Source: Prochlorococcus sp. MIT 0604 (GTDB lineage Bacteria; Cyanobacteriota; Cyanobacteriia; PCC-6307; Cyanobiaceae). From it: 64,000 nucleotides of DNA. The stretch lies in assembly GCF_000757845.1 (NCBI RefSeq), contig NZ_CP007753.1, positions 124,001 through 188,000 of the forward strand, read 5' to 3'. The notes beneath the pieces were generated by a model, which was not told where the DNA came from, made no database searches, and saw only the letters and a list, made by a program, of their open reading frames with translations. Below, in pieces: positions 8,916 to 18,091 of the stretch (positions are counted from its first letter, which is position 1; each line of letters starts with the position of its first letter). The translations under genes and the position numbers were made by a program.

Positions 8916-9378
8916 AAAAATTTTTTGTATAGTTCTTTTCAACTAAATCTTTGAACCTATCAATATTGGCCTGTAATTCGTTTGTAACCATTTTGCCTAA
9001 AATATTTTCTTCCATAAACCGAGCAATCATTTTTGGTAGTTCATAAGTTATTGCTAAATTTACCGTTGTTATTTCATCAGTTTTACTTTCGAAAACTACT
9101 GATCCCTCAGTTGGTAAACCTCCTATTGATTTCCATTTAAGTTTGCTTTTTTCAACCCTTTCAGTAATTTGAGCTTTCCATTTAAACCTAAAGCCATTTG
9201 CAGCTAAAGTCCATTCTGTTAAATCTGGTAACGTATTAGTTTCTTCGTCAACTGTTTTTACAGATTCAATCCAGCTCATCCAAAGTGACATAGAGTCCAA
9301 ATCGCTCCATGTGTCCCATACATTTTCAAGAGGCGCATTAACAACTGTTATTACGTCATGTTTTAACCAAGTACCCAT
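8908..9378 (-). CDS. SRPBCC (START-like) family protein, polyketide cyclase type
   Basis: A 156-residue START/Bet v1-fold protein: an opening HDVITVVNAPLENVWDTWSDLDSMSLWM block, a WTLAANGFRFKWKAQITER strand region and a C-terminal amphipathic helix. Such proteins bind hydrophobic ligands. It lies 3 bp downstream of the crtQ stop on the same strand, so it is very probably co-transcribed with crtQ. A link to carotenoid handling is inference from position only. Confidence 0.8.
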   Translation of the reverse strand: MGTWLKHDVITVVNAPLENVWDTWSDLDSMSLWMSWIESVKTVDEETNTLPDLTEWTLAANGFRFKWKAQITERVEKSKLKWKSIGGLPTEGSVVFESKTDEITTVNLAITYELPKMIARFMEENILGKMVTNELQANIDRFKDLVEKNYTKNFSN

Positions 9379-9381
9379 TGA

Positions 9382-10836
9382 TTAACTTACTGCAAGATTT
9401 TTTGCTAATTCGACTTTCTTCTCTAAAATTGCGGCGGCAGCTAAATGACCACTCATTGTAGCTCCCTCCATAGAATCTATATAATCTTGTTTTGTATAAC
9501 TACCAGCCATGAAGAAATTAGATATAGATGTTTTCTGATCTGGTCTGAAAGGTTCCATACCAGGAGCTTCTCTATAGAGTGATTGTGGAATTTGTACCAC
9601 GTTACTCCAAAGCAATTTAAGGTTTTTTGAGGATGGGAATAGACGGCGAACCTCTTTATCAATTTCTTTTGTAATTCTTTCTGTGGATCTTCCCATCCAT
9701 CTATCACCAGGAGTTAAAACACATTGGAGAAGCGATCCCATATCTTTTTTTCTATAGTCAGCTGGACTTGCTAGTGCTAAATCTGCAAAACAACTGAAAG
9801 AGGCATCAGCAGAATAAAGAAGGTTATCTAGTCCAATTGGTTCGTTTCCAGTATTATCTTTTTGTAATTCAGTAACCCAACCGTCATATCTTAATTGGAT
9901 TGTGGCAACTGCTACAGCTCTAAGTTTTTTTAAACCTTCAAATTCTTTAAATTGATACCATTCTTTTGGAATTATTTTTTTTATTCCAGGAACATCACAG
10001 GCAGCTAGAAATTTATCTGCAAACACTGCCTTAATTCCTTCAGGAGAAGATATTTTTAATTGATTTACTGAATAAGAGGAAGATTCCTTTTCATAAATGA
10101 TTTCTTCTACCTTATGGTTAAGATGTATTTTTGCTCCTTTGTTTGTGATGTAGTCGACGATAGGTTGCGTTAACCACTTATGTGGGGAACCTTTTAAAAG
10201 ATTAAGTTTTGAGGCTTCTGTTTTTGAAGCAAACATCATGAATATTGTTAGCATGCATCTTGCTGAAATATCTTTGCAATTAATAAAACCTAAAGCATAT
10301 GCAATAGGATCCCACATTCTTTCTAAACTTTTTTCACTTCCACCATGGCTTAAAAACCATTCTTTAAAACTAATTCTATCTAGATCTCTAATTATTTTCA
10401 TTGCTCCTTCATAGTCTATCAATCCTCTAACGATTGGACTTGTCCCTAAAGCCAAGGCATTTCTGAATTTATCTACCCAAGTAAGTTGTTCGGTGGTAAA
10501 AAAAGCTTTAAGTCCGTTAAATGGAGCACCTAAAGGGAATCTGAAATCTAACGATTTTAAATTACCACCATTATTGATAAATAGATGAGTATGGTCTTTC
10601 GGGAGTAAATTGTCTAGAGCTCCCACTTTTTTCATTAATTTAAAAAGATTTGCATAATTGTAAAAAAATACATGTAAACCCATTTCTATGTGGTTGCCAT
10701 CCTTATCTTCCCAACTTCCTACTTTACCTCCCCAAAATGACCTGCTCTCGTAAATTTCTACTTCGTGACCTTCATCAACTAAATTGACTGCTGCTGTAAG
10801 ACCAGCTAATCCAGAACCAACTATTGCAATTTTCAC
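9382..10836 (-). CDS. crtQ: Zeta-carotene desaturase
   Basis: FAD-dependent plant-type desaturase converting zeta-carotene through neurosporene to prolycopene. The 484-residue protein has the dinucleotide-binding motif [21 protein letters not shown] at residues 5-25, [15 protein letters not shown] near 51, and the C-terminal [22 protein letters not shown] block. It resembles the crtP product at 42827 but is a distinct paralogue. Next upstream is a divergent A-type Fe-S carrier gene. Confidence 0.9.
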   Translation of the reverse strand: MKIAIVGSGLAGLTAAVNLVDEGHEVEIYESRSFWGGKVGSWEDKDGNHIEMGLHVFFYNYANLFKLMKKVGALDNLLPKDHTHLFINNGGNLKSLDFRFPLGAPFNGLKAFFTTEQLTWVDKFRNALALGTSPIVRGLIDYEGAMKIIRDLDRISFKEWFLSHGGSEKSLERMWDPIAYALGFINCKDISARCMLTIFMMFASKTEASKLNLLKGSPHKWLTQPIVDYITNKGAKIHLNHKVEEIIYEKESSSYSVNQLKISSPEGIKAVFADKFLAACDVPGIKKIIPKEWYQFKEFEGLKKLRAVAVATIQLRYDGWVTELQKDNTGNEPIGLDNLLYSADASFSCFADLALASPADYRKKDMGSLLQCVLTPGDRWMGRSTERITKEIDKEVRRLFPSSKNLKLLWSNVVQIPQSLYREAPGMEPFRPDQKTSISNFFMAGSYTKQDYIDSMEGATMSGHLAAAAILEKKVELAKNLAVS

Positions 10837-10935
10837 TTTTTCTTAGAATTATAACAAATCAAGTTTGGATAACGTTTGTTCTATGCATCCTATTGATTAA
10901 GTTTTTATATTATAAATAGTAGAAATCCCTTGTTT

Positions 10936-11328
10936 ATGGAAAATGTAGAAGTTAAACAGGAAATTAAAAATTCTGATGATGGCAAAGGTATCTTAATTAC
11001 GAATGATGCTATAGAACAAATTTCAAATTTATTGAAGGGCCAAAGTGATAAAAAAGCACTAAGGGTAGGAGTAAGATCTGGCGGTTGTAGTGGGATGAGT
11101 TATACGATGGATTTTATAGGTACTGATGAAATAAATCCTGATGATAAAGTTTATGATTATTCATTAAAAGCTGATCAAAGCTTTCAAGTTGTTTGTGATC
11201 CTAAAAGTCTTTTGTATATTTATGGAATGCAGCTAGATTTTAGTAAGGAATTAATTGGAGGTGGCTTTAATTTTGTAAATCCCAATGCCTCTCAAACTTG
11301 CGGCTGTGGAAGTTCTTTTGCAGTTTAA
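10936..11328 (+). CDS. A-type iron-sulfur carrier (SufA/IscA/HesB family)
   Basis: A 130-residue protein with the three conserved cysteines of A-type Fe-S carriers: one in RSGGCSGMSY near residue 56 and two in the C-terminal TCGCGSSF. It delivers or stores Fe-S clusters for apoproteins. ATG at 10936 is preferred over a TTG two codons upstream. It is divergent from crtQ and followed 6 bp later by a TPR gene. Confidence 0.9.
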   Translation: MENVEVKQEIKNSDDGKGILITNDAIEQISNLLKGQSDKKALRVGVRSGGCSGMSYTMDFIGTDEINPDDKVYDYSLKADQSFQVVCDPKSLLYIYGMQLDFSKELIGGGFNFVNPNASQTCGCGSSFAV

Positions 11329-11334
11329 TAAATA

Positions 11335-11763
11335 ATGAATAACGAAATTAATCCCATCGAAGAGGATTTTAATGCTGCTTTATCAAGATATAAAGCAGGG
11401 CAAGATTTAATTCCAATCGTTCAAGATTTTCAAAAAATCATACAGCAAATACCAAATCATTTTGCTGCTTGGACTTGTCTATCATGGCTTCAATTACTGT
11501 TGAAAAATAATGAAGAAGCCTTGGCGGCTGCAAGACAAGCTGTTCGATTAAATCAGCAAGATCCACAAGCAAGAATGAATTTGTCTTTAGCTCTTTTGGC
11601 TACCAATAATAAAGGTGTTAGGGATCATATTGAATTAATAAAAAAAATGTCTATTATGATGCCTGATGTGAAAAGTGAGTTGAAAGAATCTGTTGAAGAC
11701 GGATTAAGTAGATATCCAGATTGGCCTGAGTTAACTAAAGTTAAAAAATGGTTGGAATTTTAA
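11335..11763 (+). CDS. Tetratricopeptide-repeat protein
   Basis: A 142-residue soluble helical protein with about two TPR units; the clearest is HFAAWTCLSWLQLLLKNNEEALAAARQAVRLN (from about residue 42), followed by a QARMNLSLALLATN helix. TPRs mediate protein contacts; the partner is unknown. It lies 6 bp after the Fe-S carrier gene and 1 bp before the glycosyltransferase-like gene, so the three are probably one transcript. Confidence 0.75.
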   Translation: MNNEINPIEEDFNAALSRYKAGQDLIPIVQDFQKIIQQIPNHFAAWTCLSWLQLLLKNNEEALAAARQAVRLNQQDPQARMNLSLALLATNNKGVRDHIELIKKMSIMMPDVKSELKESVEDGLSRYPDWPELTKVKKWLEF

Positions 11764-11764
11764 A

Positions 11765-12967
11765 TTGTTTAAAATTTTAATATTAAGTAATGGGCATGGA
11801 GAAGATCTATCTGGGAGTTTAATAGCTAGGCAATTAGCAAAAAGTGGTTATACTGTTCATGCTTTGCCAATTGTTGGTAAAGGAAACCATTACGCAAAAG
11901 AAAAAATTAAGGTTATTGGAAAAACCAAAGAATTTAGTACTGGAGGAATTGGTTATAATACTTTCAAGGGAAGACTAACTGAGATATTTGGAGGGGAATT
12001 ATTTTATCTTATAAAAAGATTATATTTAACTTATAAAATAAGAAAAAAATATGATTACTTTTTTGTAGTTGGAGATATTGTGTCAGTTTTTTTTGCATGG
12101 ATTTGTAAGAAAGATTTTTTTACATATCTAGTTGCTTACTCTAGTCATTATGAAGGGAAGTTAAAATTGCCATGGCCCTCTAAATTTTTCTTGCTCTCCA
12201 AGAAGTCAAAAAAAATATATACCAGAGATTTAATGACAGCGAATGATTTAACTTTTCAATTAAAGAAAAAAGTATCTTTTTTGGGAAATCCATTTATGGA
12301 TAAGTTTTTTTCGAGAGATAAAAAACAAATGGAATCTGAATTTAGTATTGGATTATTTCCAGGAAGTAGATTCCCTGAGATTTTAGATAATTTTGTTTTG
12401 ATTTTGGAGGTACTAGAGAAATTGTCAGATTTGAGATATTTCCAAAAAATTCAGTTTAATTTTGCAATAGTTAATGCTCTATCTTCATCAAAAATAAAGG
12501 AGATATTTCAAAAAAGAGGATGGTTAAAAATAGAAAATATAAAAGATAATAATCTCTTGAAATTTCAATATAAATTTTTAGAAGTGAATATATATTGGAA
12601 TAATTTTGACAAAATATTATTGAAAAGTAGATGCTGTATTAGCATGGCAGGAACAGCAGCAGAGCAAGCGATTGGATTAGGAAAACCGGTTATTCAGATT
12701 GAAGGTAAAGGTCCACAATTTACAAAAACTTTTGCAGAAGCGCAAAGACGTTTGCTTGGAAAATATGTTTTTTGTGCCAGTAATTATAAAGACAAAAATG
12801 ATCAAATCAATCAAACAATTAAATTGATCATAAAAATAATATACCTTATACAGCTAAATAAGAAGTTTATGATCTCATGTAATGAAAATGCTAAAAAAAG
12901 ACTGGGTGAAAACAAAGCTTGTCTTAAAATGGTTGATGATATGAATGTTGTTATAAAAAATGACTAA
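11765..12967 (+). CDS. COG4370-type protein related to lipid-A-disaccharide synthase
   Basis: A 400-residue protein with a glycosyltransferase-B-like layout. Features are the N-terminal ILSNGHGEDLSGSLIARQL, GIGYNTFKGR, a FFVVGDIVSVFFAW segment, LFPGSRFPEI near residue 197, and the C-terminal MAGTAAEQAIGLGKPVIQIEGKG block, which resembles the nucleotide-sugar-binding part of LpxB/MurG. I recognise it as the cyanobacterial family annotated as lipid-A-disaccharide synthase-related; the actual acceptor is unknown. The start is TTG at 11765. It overlaps the next gene by 8 bp. Confidence 0.7.
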   Translation: MFKILILSNGHGEDLSGSLIARQLAKSGYTVHALPIVGKGNHYAKEKIKVIGKTKEFSTGGIGYNTFKGRLTEIFGGELFYLIKRLYLTYKIRKKYDYFFVVGDIVSVFFAWICKKDFFTYLVAYSSHYEGKLKLPWPSKFFLLSKKSKKIYTRDLMTANDLTFQLKKKVSFLGNPFMDKFFSRDKKQMESEFSIGLFPGSRFPEILDNFVLILEVLEKLSDLRYFQKIQFNFAIVNALSSSKIKEIFQKRGWLKIENIKDNNLLKFQYKFLEVNIYWNNFDKILLKSRCCISMAGTAAEQAIGLGKPVIQIEGKGPQFTKTFAEAQRRLLGKYVFCASNYKDKNDQINQTIKLIIKIIYLIQLNKKFMISCNENAKKRLGENKACLKMVDDMNVVIKND

Positions 12968-13229
12968 GGAGAATAATCAAAATAAGTTAAAACAAATTAT
13001 CGATAATTTGTTATTAATAAATTTATTTACAGTCATTTTTTTTGCAATATTTTTTATTTTTGCAATCATCATGCAATTTAATGGGATATTTATTTTTATT
13101 AATTTTATTCAGATAGTTTGGAATCCTCTTGTAGTTCCATTGATAACAATTCTTATTATTGGTGCTTTAGTAAACGGTATTAATTCTTGGTGGAGGCGTA
13201 AATTGCTTTCTCAAGAAGAGGATATTTAA
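12960..13229 (+). CDS. Small membrane protein of unknown function
   Basis: An 89-residue protein with two strongly hydrophobic segments (LLINLFTVIFFAIFFIFAII and IVWNPLVVPLITILIIGALV) separated by a short loop, then a WWRRK basic patch. It overlaps the upstream COG4370 gene by 8 bp and is probably in its operon. The 3' end overlaps the convergent epimerase by 50 bp. Not recognised beyond being a cyanobacterial hypothetical. Confidence 0.6.
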   Translation: MTKENNQNKLKQIIDNLLLINLFTVIFFAIFFIFAIIMQFNGIFIFINFIQIVWNPLVVPLITILIIGALVNGINSWWRRKLLSQEEDI

Positions 13230-14106
13230 AATTATAATTTTTGATTTTACTGCTAATTACTTTTTGTCCTTCTAAAACAACTTTCGCTCCATCTCCTAAC
13301 AATATTTTCAAAACAGCTCCAGGCACTGGAAGTAAATTAGGTCTATTCAGACATTTGCCTAAAGTCTGAGAAAATTCTCTCATTAATACTGGATTTGGTG
13401 CAACAGCATTAAATACTCCCGAATATTTTTTATCAACTAATGCTTGAATAATTAATGCACATAAATCAGTTCTATGAATCCAACTCATCCATTGCTTCCC
13501 ATCTCCAATTGGCCCACCTAATCCAACTTTAAATATAGGGAGCATTTTTCCTAATGCACCTCCGTCTTTCTCTAGAACAATTCCAATTCTAAAAATAACT
13601 AACCTTGAGAAAAATGGTTTTTCAGCAGCGACCGCTTCCCATTTTTTGCAAAGATTAGATAAAAAGTCTTTTCCTCCAGGACTATTTTCAGTGAATTCAC
13701 TAGACAAACTTGTACCGTAATAACCTATAGCTGATCCATTTATAATGACTTTTGGGTTTATTTTTAAATTTTTAAGGGTCTTCATCATAAATTTCGTGGT
13801 CTTAATACGACTATTTTCAATCTCCTGTTTTTGTTCAGAAGTCCATTTTTTTTCTGCTATTGGTTCTCCCATCAAGTTAATAATTCCATCTGTTTCTCTT
13901 AAAATATTTATAAGATTTTCGTTATTCCAGTTTTTTTCTTTTGATAAATCTATTTGAAAAAATTTAAACTTATTGAAATCTAAATCAAGCTTTAATTTAC
14001 TAATGGGTTTTCTACTTACAATGTATATTTCGTGATTTTCATTGAGTAGTGTTGGTACTAATTCTTTACCAACAAATCCAGTGCAGCCAAGTAGTAAAAG
14101 ACGCAT
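13180..14106 (-). CDS. SDR39U1/YfcH-type NAD-dependent epimerase
   Basis: A 308-residue extended short-chain dehydrogenase of the TIGR01777 type. The Rossmann motif LLLGCTGFVGKELVPTLL opens the protein; GIINLMGEPIAEKKWT near residue 94 and INGSAIGYYG near 122 (YxxxK-like region) are family blocks. The C terminus has the LGDGAKVVLEGQKVI segment of the extra domain. Physiological substrate unknown. Its 3' end overlaps the convergent membrane-protein gene by 50 bp. Confidence 0.82.
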   Translation of the reverse strand: MRLLLLGCTGFVGKELVPTLLNENHEIYIVSRKPISKLKLDLDFNKFKFFQIDLSKEKNWNNENLINILRETDGIINLMGEPIAEKKWTSEQKQEIENSRIKTTKFMMKTLKNLKINPKVIINGSAIGYYGTSLSSEFTENSPGGKDFLSNLCKKWEAVAAEKPFFSRLVIFRIGIVLEKDGGALGKMLPIFKVGLGGPIGDGKQWMSWIHRTDLCALIIQALVDKKYSGVFNAVAPNPVLMREFSQTLGKCLNRPNLLPVPGAVLKILLGDGAKVVLEGQKVISSKIKNYNFKYPLLEKAIYASTKN

Positions 14107-14242
14107 ATTTTATAGATGTTTATCATTTAAGGCTATTAAATTTTTTAGACGTTTGTAATTATTATTCCGGTATAAATTTTTTTCAATAGTTTTCAAACAA
14201 GTTTTTGTATAATGGATTTCAAATAACTTTCTTGAATTTATT

Positions 14243-14479
14243 ATGACAGATTCTATTCCAAAGAAACCTCTCAAGAAAGGCAGCTTAGTTTTTGTCGATA
14301 GAGAAAATTATATAAAAAGTATCGAAGCGCTAGCCAGTGATGATGATCTACCTAATTACGTCTTTGAAGGTCCTGGAGAGATTCTTTCAGTCAAAGACGA
14401 ATATGCCCAAGTTCGATGGCGCAGACCTGTTCCAGATGTTTGGTTGAAATTAGATCAACTTAAAGAATATACTCAATAA
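14243..14479 (+). CDS. ndhO: NAD(P)H-quinone oxidoreductase subunit O
   Basis: A 78-residue cyanobacterial NDH-1 subunit of the peripheral arm. The sequence KKGSLVFVDRENY, LPNYVFEGPGEIL and YAQVRWRRPVPDVWLKLDQL is diagnostic for NdhO. NDH-1 runs respiration and cyclic electron flow in thylakoids; other subunits are at 44315, 47078, 49221 and 55863-58628. It is divergent from the epimerase gene, with about 136 bp between the starts holding its promoter. Confidence 0.92.
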   Translation: MTDSIPKKPLKKGSLVFVDRENYIKSIEALASDDDLPNYVFEGPGEILSVKDEYAQVRWRRPVPDVWLKLDQLKEYTQ

Positions 14480-14490
14480 AATTTTTATAT

Positions 14491-15168
14491 CTAAAAGTTT
14501 TTATTTTTTTTCTCTATAGACATCTTTGATTGTATTCTTTTTGCTTCTTTTATCATTTCTTTGCCATCAAATAAATAATTATCTACGTATCCTTGTGTAT
14601 ATCTATCAAATTCTGATAGCGCATCTTTAACTTGTGAAAAACAATGATAAAGATCGAGGCCTAAAGCTGAAATAGACTTTGGAACTATTTTTTTGTTATA
14701 AATTTTTTCAACTTTTTCTATTTTCTTTTGTGAAAGACTTATGTAAATGCAAAAATTTTCCATTAGTTTGTCATCATATGGGTCCGCAGATAGTTCTTTT
14801 ATTTCGGTTTTCAAAGGTTTAATTATTTGACTAATTAATCTATTGATTGGAGTGTAAATTTCTTTAATCCATGTTTCAATTTCTTTATCTTTGATTGAAG
14901 AATTATATTTTTTTGAATTAAATTTCTCTTCCCAATTTTCATTTAATGAATCAAAAGATGTATTAGAAGAGAAGAAACTGCTATCATAATGTTTTTTTTT
15001 GATAGGGTCGTTTAGAATTTCCCAGGCATTTTGTATTGCAAGAAATCGTTCTTTTTCGCCTCCTGCATCAGGATGATGTTGCTTAACTAAAGAGCGATAT
15101 GAAGATTTGATTTCAATTTTGGTTGCATTTTTTTTGAGACCTAATATTTCATATAAATTTTTTTCCAT
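14491..15168 (-). CDS. DnaJ-domain protein
   Basis: A 225-residue protein with an N-terminal J domain (residues about 4-63: NLYEILGLKKNATKIEIKSS and the HPD tripeptide in VKQHHPDAGG), which stimulates DnaK ATPase. The rest lacks the Gly/Phe region, zinc fingers and substrate-binding domain of DnaJ. It is instead a basic, helical C-terminal part, so this is a type III J protein. Encoded 16 bp downstream of cysK on the same strand. Confidence 0.85.
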   Translation of the reverse strand: MEKNLYEILGLKKNATKIEIKSSYRSLVKQHHPDAGGEKERFLAIQNAWEILNDPIKKKHYDSSFFSSNTSFDSLNENWEEKFNSKKYNSSIKDKEIETWIKEIYTPINRLISQIIKPLKTEIKELSADPYDDKLMENFCIYISLSQKKIEKVEKIYNKKIVPKSISALGLDLYHCFSQVKDALSEFDRYTQGYVDNYLFDGKEMIKEAKRIQSKMSIEKKNKNF

Positions 15169-15184
15169 TTTTATAAATTATGCA

Positions 15185-16153
15185 TTAGAGATAACCATCT
15201 TTTCTGGCTTGAATTGAGGTATTCGATTCAAACATTGCTGTTGATAAATATCTTTCTCCAAAACTTGGAAGAATAACTATTAATCTCTTATTCATTAGTT
15301 CTTTTCTTTTGCCAATCTTAATGGTTGCTGCTAAAGCAGCACCGCTGCTGATGCCAGATAAAAGACCTTCCAATCGAGCTAATAAACGGCCATAATAAAA
15401 TGCTTCATCGTCATCTATTTTTATGATTTCATCAATTAATTTAGTATTAAGTACTTTCGGTATGAAACCTGCTCCTATTCCTTGAATCGAATGAGATCCT
15501 GCTTTTTCTCCTGAAATCACAGCACTTTGTTTGGGCTCTACAGCATAAATTTTGCAATCTGGATTAACTTTTTTCAAAAAACGTGCGCAACCAGTAATTG
15601 TTCCTCCCGTGCCTACTCCTGTAACTAGTCCATCTAAATTGTTATTGGATTGAGACCATATTTCTTGAGCAGTTGTTTTTTCATGAATATCTGGATTAGC
15701 AAAGTTTTCAAACTGATTAAATTGATAGCTATATTCGATGGTTGAAGATAACTCATTAGCTAAATCCAAAGCTCCTTTCATTCCGTCTTTACCTGGCGTT
15801 AGCTGTAATTCAGCTCCATATGCTCTCAACATTGCCCTTCTCTCAATACTCATCGTATCAGGCATAGTTAATATCAATTTATAGCCTTTTGCTGCAGCAA
15901 CCATTGCTAATGCGATGCCAGTATTCCCACTTGTTGCTTCAATTAACGTTGTTTTATCTGGTGTTATTAATCCTTCCTTTTCAGCTTTACATAACATCGA
16001 ATAAGCGATCCGATCCTTAACGGAAGCTGATGGATTGAAACTTTCTAGTTTAGCTATTATTTCTGGATAACAATCAAAATACTTTCTGATTCGATTTAAT
16101 TTAACTAACGGTGTATTTCCAACTAGAGAAGTTATATCATTTGCTATTTCCAT
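15185..16153 (-). CDS. cysK: Cysteine synthase (O-acetylserine sulfhydrylase)
   Basis: PLP enzyme making cysteine from O-acetylserine and sulfide. The family opening DITSLVGNTPLVKLNRI follows ATG at 16153 (322 residues). An in-frame upstream ATG at 16234 would add 27 residues with no family similarity and is not used. The PLP lysine lies in SASVKDRIAYSM near residue 45; TSGNTGIALAMVAAAKGYK and GTGGTITGCARFLK (phosphate loop) are present. Confidence 0.93.
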   Translation of the reverse strand: MEIANDITSLVGNTPLVKLNRIRKYFDCYPEIIAKLESFNPSASVKDRIAYSMLCKAEKEGLITPDKTTLIEATSGNTGIALAMVAAAKGYKLILTMPDTMSIERRAMLRAYGAELQLTPGKDGMKGALDLANELSSTIEYSYQFNQFENFANPDIHEKTTAQEIWSQSNNNLDGLVTGVGTGGTITGCARFLKKVNPDCKIYAVEPKQSAVISGEKAGSHSIQGIGAGFIPKVLNTKLIDEIIKIDDDEAFYYGRLLARLEGLLSGISSGAALAATIKIGKRKELMNKRLIVILPSFGERYLSTAMFESNTSIQARKDGYL

Positions 16154-16303
16154 GAAATTATTTTTTAAATGCAAAATACAATCTCCTATATTCATAATAA
16201 TTGTATTTAAAGATCTTTTATATAATTTTCTCAAAAGAATTTAATTTAAATAACTTCGTATGTAAAAACATTTATTATTATATTAAGTAGTCACATAATT
16301 ATT

Positions 16304-16576
16304 ATGTATTCGCTGGAACTAAGTCTGAGATATTCACCTTTTCCAATTTCAATTCAGAAGAAAGAATTTGACGATGTGAAACAAATTTATGATGAAATAA
16401 AAAGTTCTATGAATGAAACTTTAGAAGCCTCAAACTTGATCGAACTAAGATGTGACAAAGTACAAGATAAATTAATTGCTGTTAGAGCTAACGAAATCAT
16501 TTCTGTTCAGATATATGAAAAATCTTCAGTAGCAGGAGGAGCTAAAAGACCAGGTTTTTCTCTCAACATAGATTGA
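16304..16576 (+). CDS. UPF0367 family protein
   Basis: A 90-residue protein matching the cyanobacterial UPF0367 family: it opens SLELSLRYSPFPISIQKKEFDD, carries a ELRCDKVQDKLIAV segment, and closes VQIYEKSSVAGGAKRPGFSL. It is soluble and of unknown function. Its stop lies 8 bp before the ATG of the ABC ATPase gene, so the two are probably co-transcribed. Confidence 0.8.
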   Translation: MYSLELSLRYSPFPISIQKKEFDDVKQIYDEIKSSMNETLEASNLIELRCDKVQDKLIAVRANEIISVQIYEKSSVAGGAKRPGFSLNID

Positions 16577-16584
16577 TAGAATTA

Positions 16585-17259
16585 ATGCGAAATGCCCTTG
16601 AAAATGAAATAGCTCATATAAAATTTAAAGATGTTTCTTTTTCATATCCTGGGAAAAAAGAAAATTTAATTTTTAAATGTAACTTCTCAATAAAAAAACC
16701 TGGATTTTGGATGGTCGTAGGTAAAAACGGAAGCGGCAAAAGTACTCTTTTAAAATTAATCAATGGAATAATCAAACCCCAAAATGGTGTCATTGATTTG
16801 AATGCAAATATTGGCATGGTGTTTCAAAACCCTGATCATCAAATATTGATGCCAAATTGCAGGAGTGAACTTCTGATAAACATTAATCAAAATATAAGTC
16901 AAAATGAAATTAATAAAAAAATTGCATATGTACTTGATCAGGTAGGAATGAATGGTTTTGAAAAAAGGCCAGTTCATACTTTGAGCGGTGGACAAAAACA
17001 ACGCTTAACTATTGCATGCGCTCTTATTAGTAACAGAAATTTTATTCTTTTAGATGAGCCTACAGCATTACTTGATCAAACTAGCCAATTAAAAGTTTTA
17101 CAAACTATTAAAAATCTTACAAGTGACCCAGAAAAACCCTTATCAGCTTTGTGGATTACTCATCGTTATGAAGAATTAACTTATGCTGATGCAGTAGCAG
17201 AGTTGAAAGATGGTTTTTTATCTAGCTGGCATGAACCATCAAAATTTCAATATAATTAA
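16585..17259 (+). CDS. ABC transporter ATP-binding protein (CbiO/EcfA-like)
   Basis: A 224-residue ATPase with Walker A GKNGSGKST near residue 41, Q-loop GMVFQNPDHQI, signature LSGGQKQRLTIACAL, Walker B NFILLDEPTALLD and an H-loop in WITHRYEEL. The Q-loop and overall length resemble the CbiO/EcfA ATPases of metal and vitamin ECF transporters. No permease gene is next to it. ATG at 16585 is preferred over TTG at 16573. It is the last core gene before the tRNA-Asn island. Confidence 0.85.
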   Translation: MRNALENEIAHIKFKDVSFSYPGKKENLIFKCNFSIKKPGFWMVVGKNGSGKSTLLKLINGIIKPQNGVIDLNANIGMVFQNPDHQILMPNCRSELLININQNISQNEINKKIAYVLDQVGMNGFEKRPVHTLSGGQKQRLTIACALISNRNFILLDEPTALLDQTSQLKVLQTIKNLTSDPEKPLSALWITHRYEELTYADAVAELKDGFLSSWHEPSKFQYN

Positions 17260-17308
17260 CCTTTGTACTTGTCATAAGGTACTTTAAAGAGCTAAATTCA
17301 TCTTATAT

Positions 17309-17380
<72 letters not shown>

Positions 17381-17409
17381 TTTCTTTCGGTTGAATCTTA
17401 TCTATGGTA

Positions 17410-17441
17410 GACATCATGTGATTTCATATGATGTCTTTTTT
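17410..17441 (+). terminator. Intrinsic terminator after tRNA-Asn
   Basis: Hairpin with arms GACATCATGTG and CATATGATGTC, an ATTT loop and a run of six T. It ends tRNA-Asn transcription. It differs in sequence from the terminators that follow the other three att cores. Confidence 0.85.
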
Positions 17442-17512
17442 AGTGCTGATCTGGCTTTTGTAGAAAAAGGATAAATCATACGTTTTCAGGTTACACCATA
17501 TTCTCCTTTTTA

Positions 17513-17555
17513 ATGGTCGGGAAATGGTCGGGAAATGACTTTTCATGGTCGGGAA
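17513..17555 (+). repeat. Unit 1 left arm-type repeats (ATGGTCGGGAA x3)
   Basis: Copies at 17513, 17524 and 17545; the first two are head-to-tail and the third is 21 bp after the second. The first pair plus one base (24 bp, 17513-17536) is repeated exactly at 24379-24402, and TTTTCATGGTCGGGAA at 17540 recurs at 24374. Position (128 bp inside the core) and copy number suggest integrase arm-binding sites; binding itself is inference. Confidence 0.8.
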
Positions 17556-17559
17556 GATC

Positions 17560-17715
17560 TCAACTTCTAATCTTTTTCCATCTATGGTACATATAACCCA
17601 TATAGATTCCTTGCATATAATTCTTTGCACCATTTTCTAATATATTCTTTGAAAATTTATTATTGAACTTTCTACTTTCTAGTAGTTCTTTTTTCCAATC
17701 TATTTCTTCTTTCAT
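17560..17715 (-). CDS. Tiny basic protein, last gene of the resolvase chain
   Basis: A 51-codon ORF (begins MKEEIDWKKELLESRKFNNK, ends HRWKKIRS) of unknown function, rich in Lys/Arg and aromatic residues. Its ATG overlaps the stop of the preceding gene as ATGA (17712-17715), which continues a run of three such overlaps from the resolvase. That coupling is the main reason to accept so short a gene. It ends 4 bp from the left arm-type repeats. Confidence 0.55.
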   Translation of the reverse strand: MKEEIDWKKELLESRKFNNKFSKNILENGAKNYMQGIYMGYMYHRWKKIRS

Positions 17716-17891
17716 TGCTGTTGCTGCTCTTGTGCTTTCTTCAATCTTTCGTATTCAACATGTAGAACACCTAAACGCCAAGCATCTTTTAATCCTTTAA
17801 CACCACCCATTAAGAGTTTTGCATCTGAAGGCGAATGAGATTTCATATTCAAGAACTCTTTCTGCCAAGATTTGTCATTCCATTTAGTCAT
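17712..17891 (-). CDS. Small protein of unknown function in the resolvase chain
   Basis: A 59-codon ORF (MTKWNDKSWQKEFLNMKSHS, ending in a glutamine run after LKKAQE). The interior LLMGGVKGLKDAWRLGVLHVEYERLKKA looks helical. ATGA overlaps join it to both the upstream 67-residue gene and the downstream 51-residue gene. Function unknown; the repeated coupling supports real translation. Confidence 0.6.
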   Translation of the reverse strand: MTKWNDKSWQKEFLNMKSHSPSDAKLLMGGVKGLKDAWRLGVLHVEYERLKKAQEQQQQ

Positions 17892-18091
17892 GCTTTTTCT
17901 CCATATTTTTTAAACTCATCCAAAGAATTCACAACTATGCTCTTGTAATCCTCTGGGAACCTTGACTTCATTATTGCAGGAATTTCCAAGCAATCTGGAT
18001 AGGGATTATGCAAATAAAAGATCACTTCCTTCTCTTCTTTCAAAACAATGTAATTAGATAATCCACCTGCATAATTATGTTCTTTCTTCAT
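17888..18091 (-). CDS. Small protein of unknown function coupled to the resolvase
   Basis: A 67-residue soluble protein (starts MKKEHNYAGGLSNYIVLKEE, contains FPEDYKSIVVNSLDEFKKYG). Its ATG overlaps the resolvase stop by 4 bp, and its own stop overlaps the next ATG by 4 bp. No domain is recognised. Co-expression with the resolvase is expected from the coupling. Confidence 0.65.
   Translation of the reverse strand: MKKEHNYAGGLSNYIVLKEEKEVIFYLHNPYPDCLEIPAIMKSRFPEDYKSIVVNSLDEFKKYGEKA

Noticed and set aside
17424-17633. 69-codon minus-strand ORF at the left end of unit 1
   Set aside because: It runs through the arm-type repeats and the tRNA terminator and overlaps the better-supported 51-codon gene in another frame.
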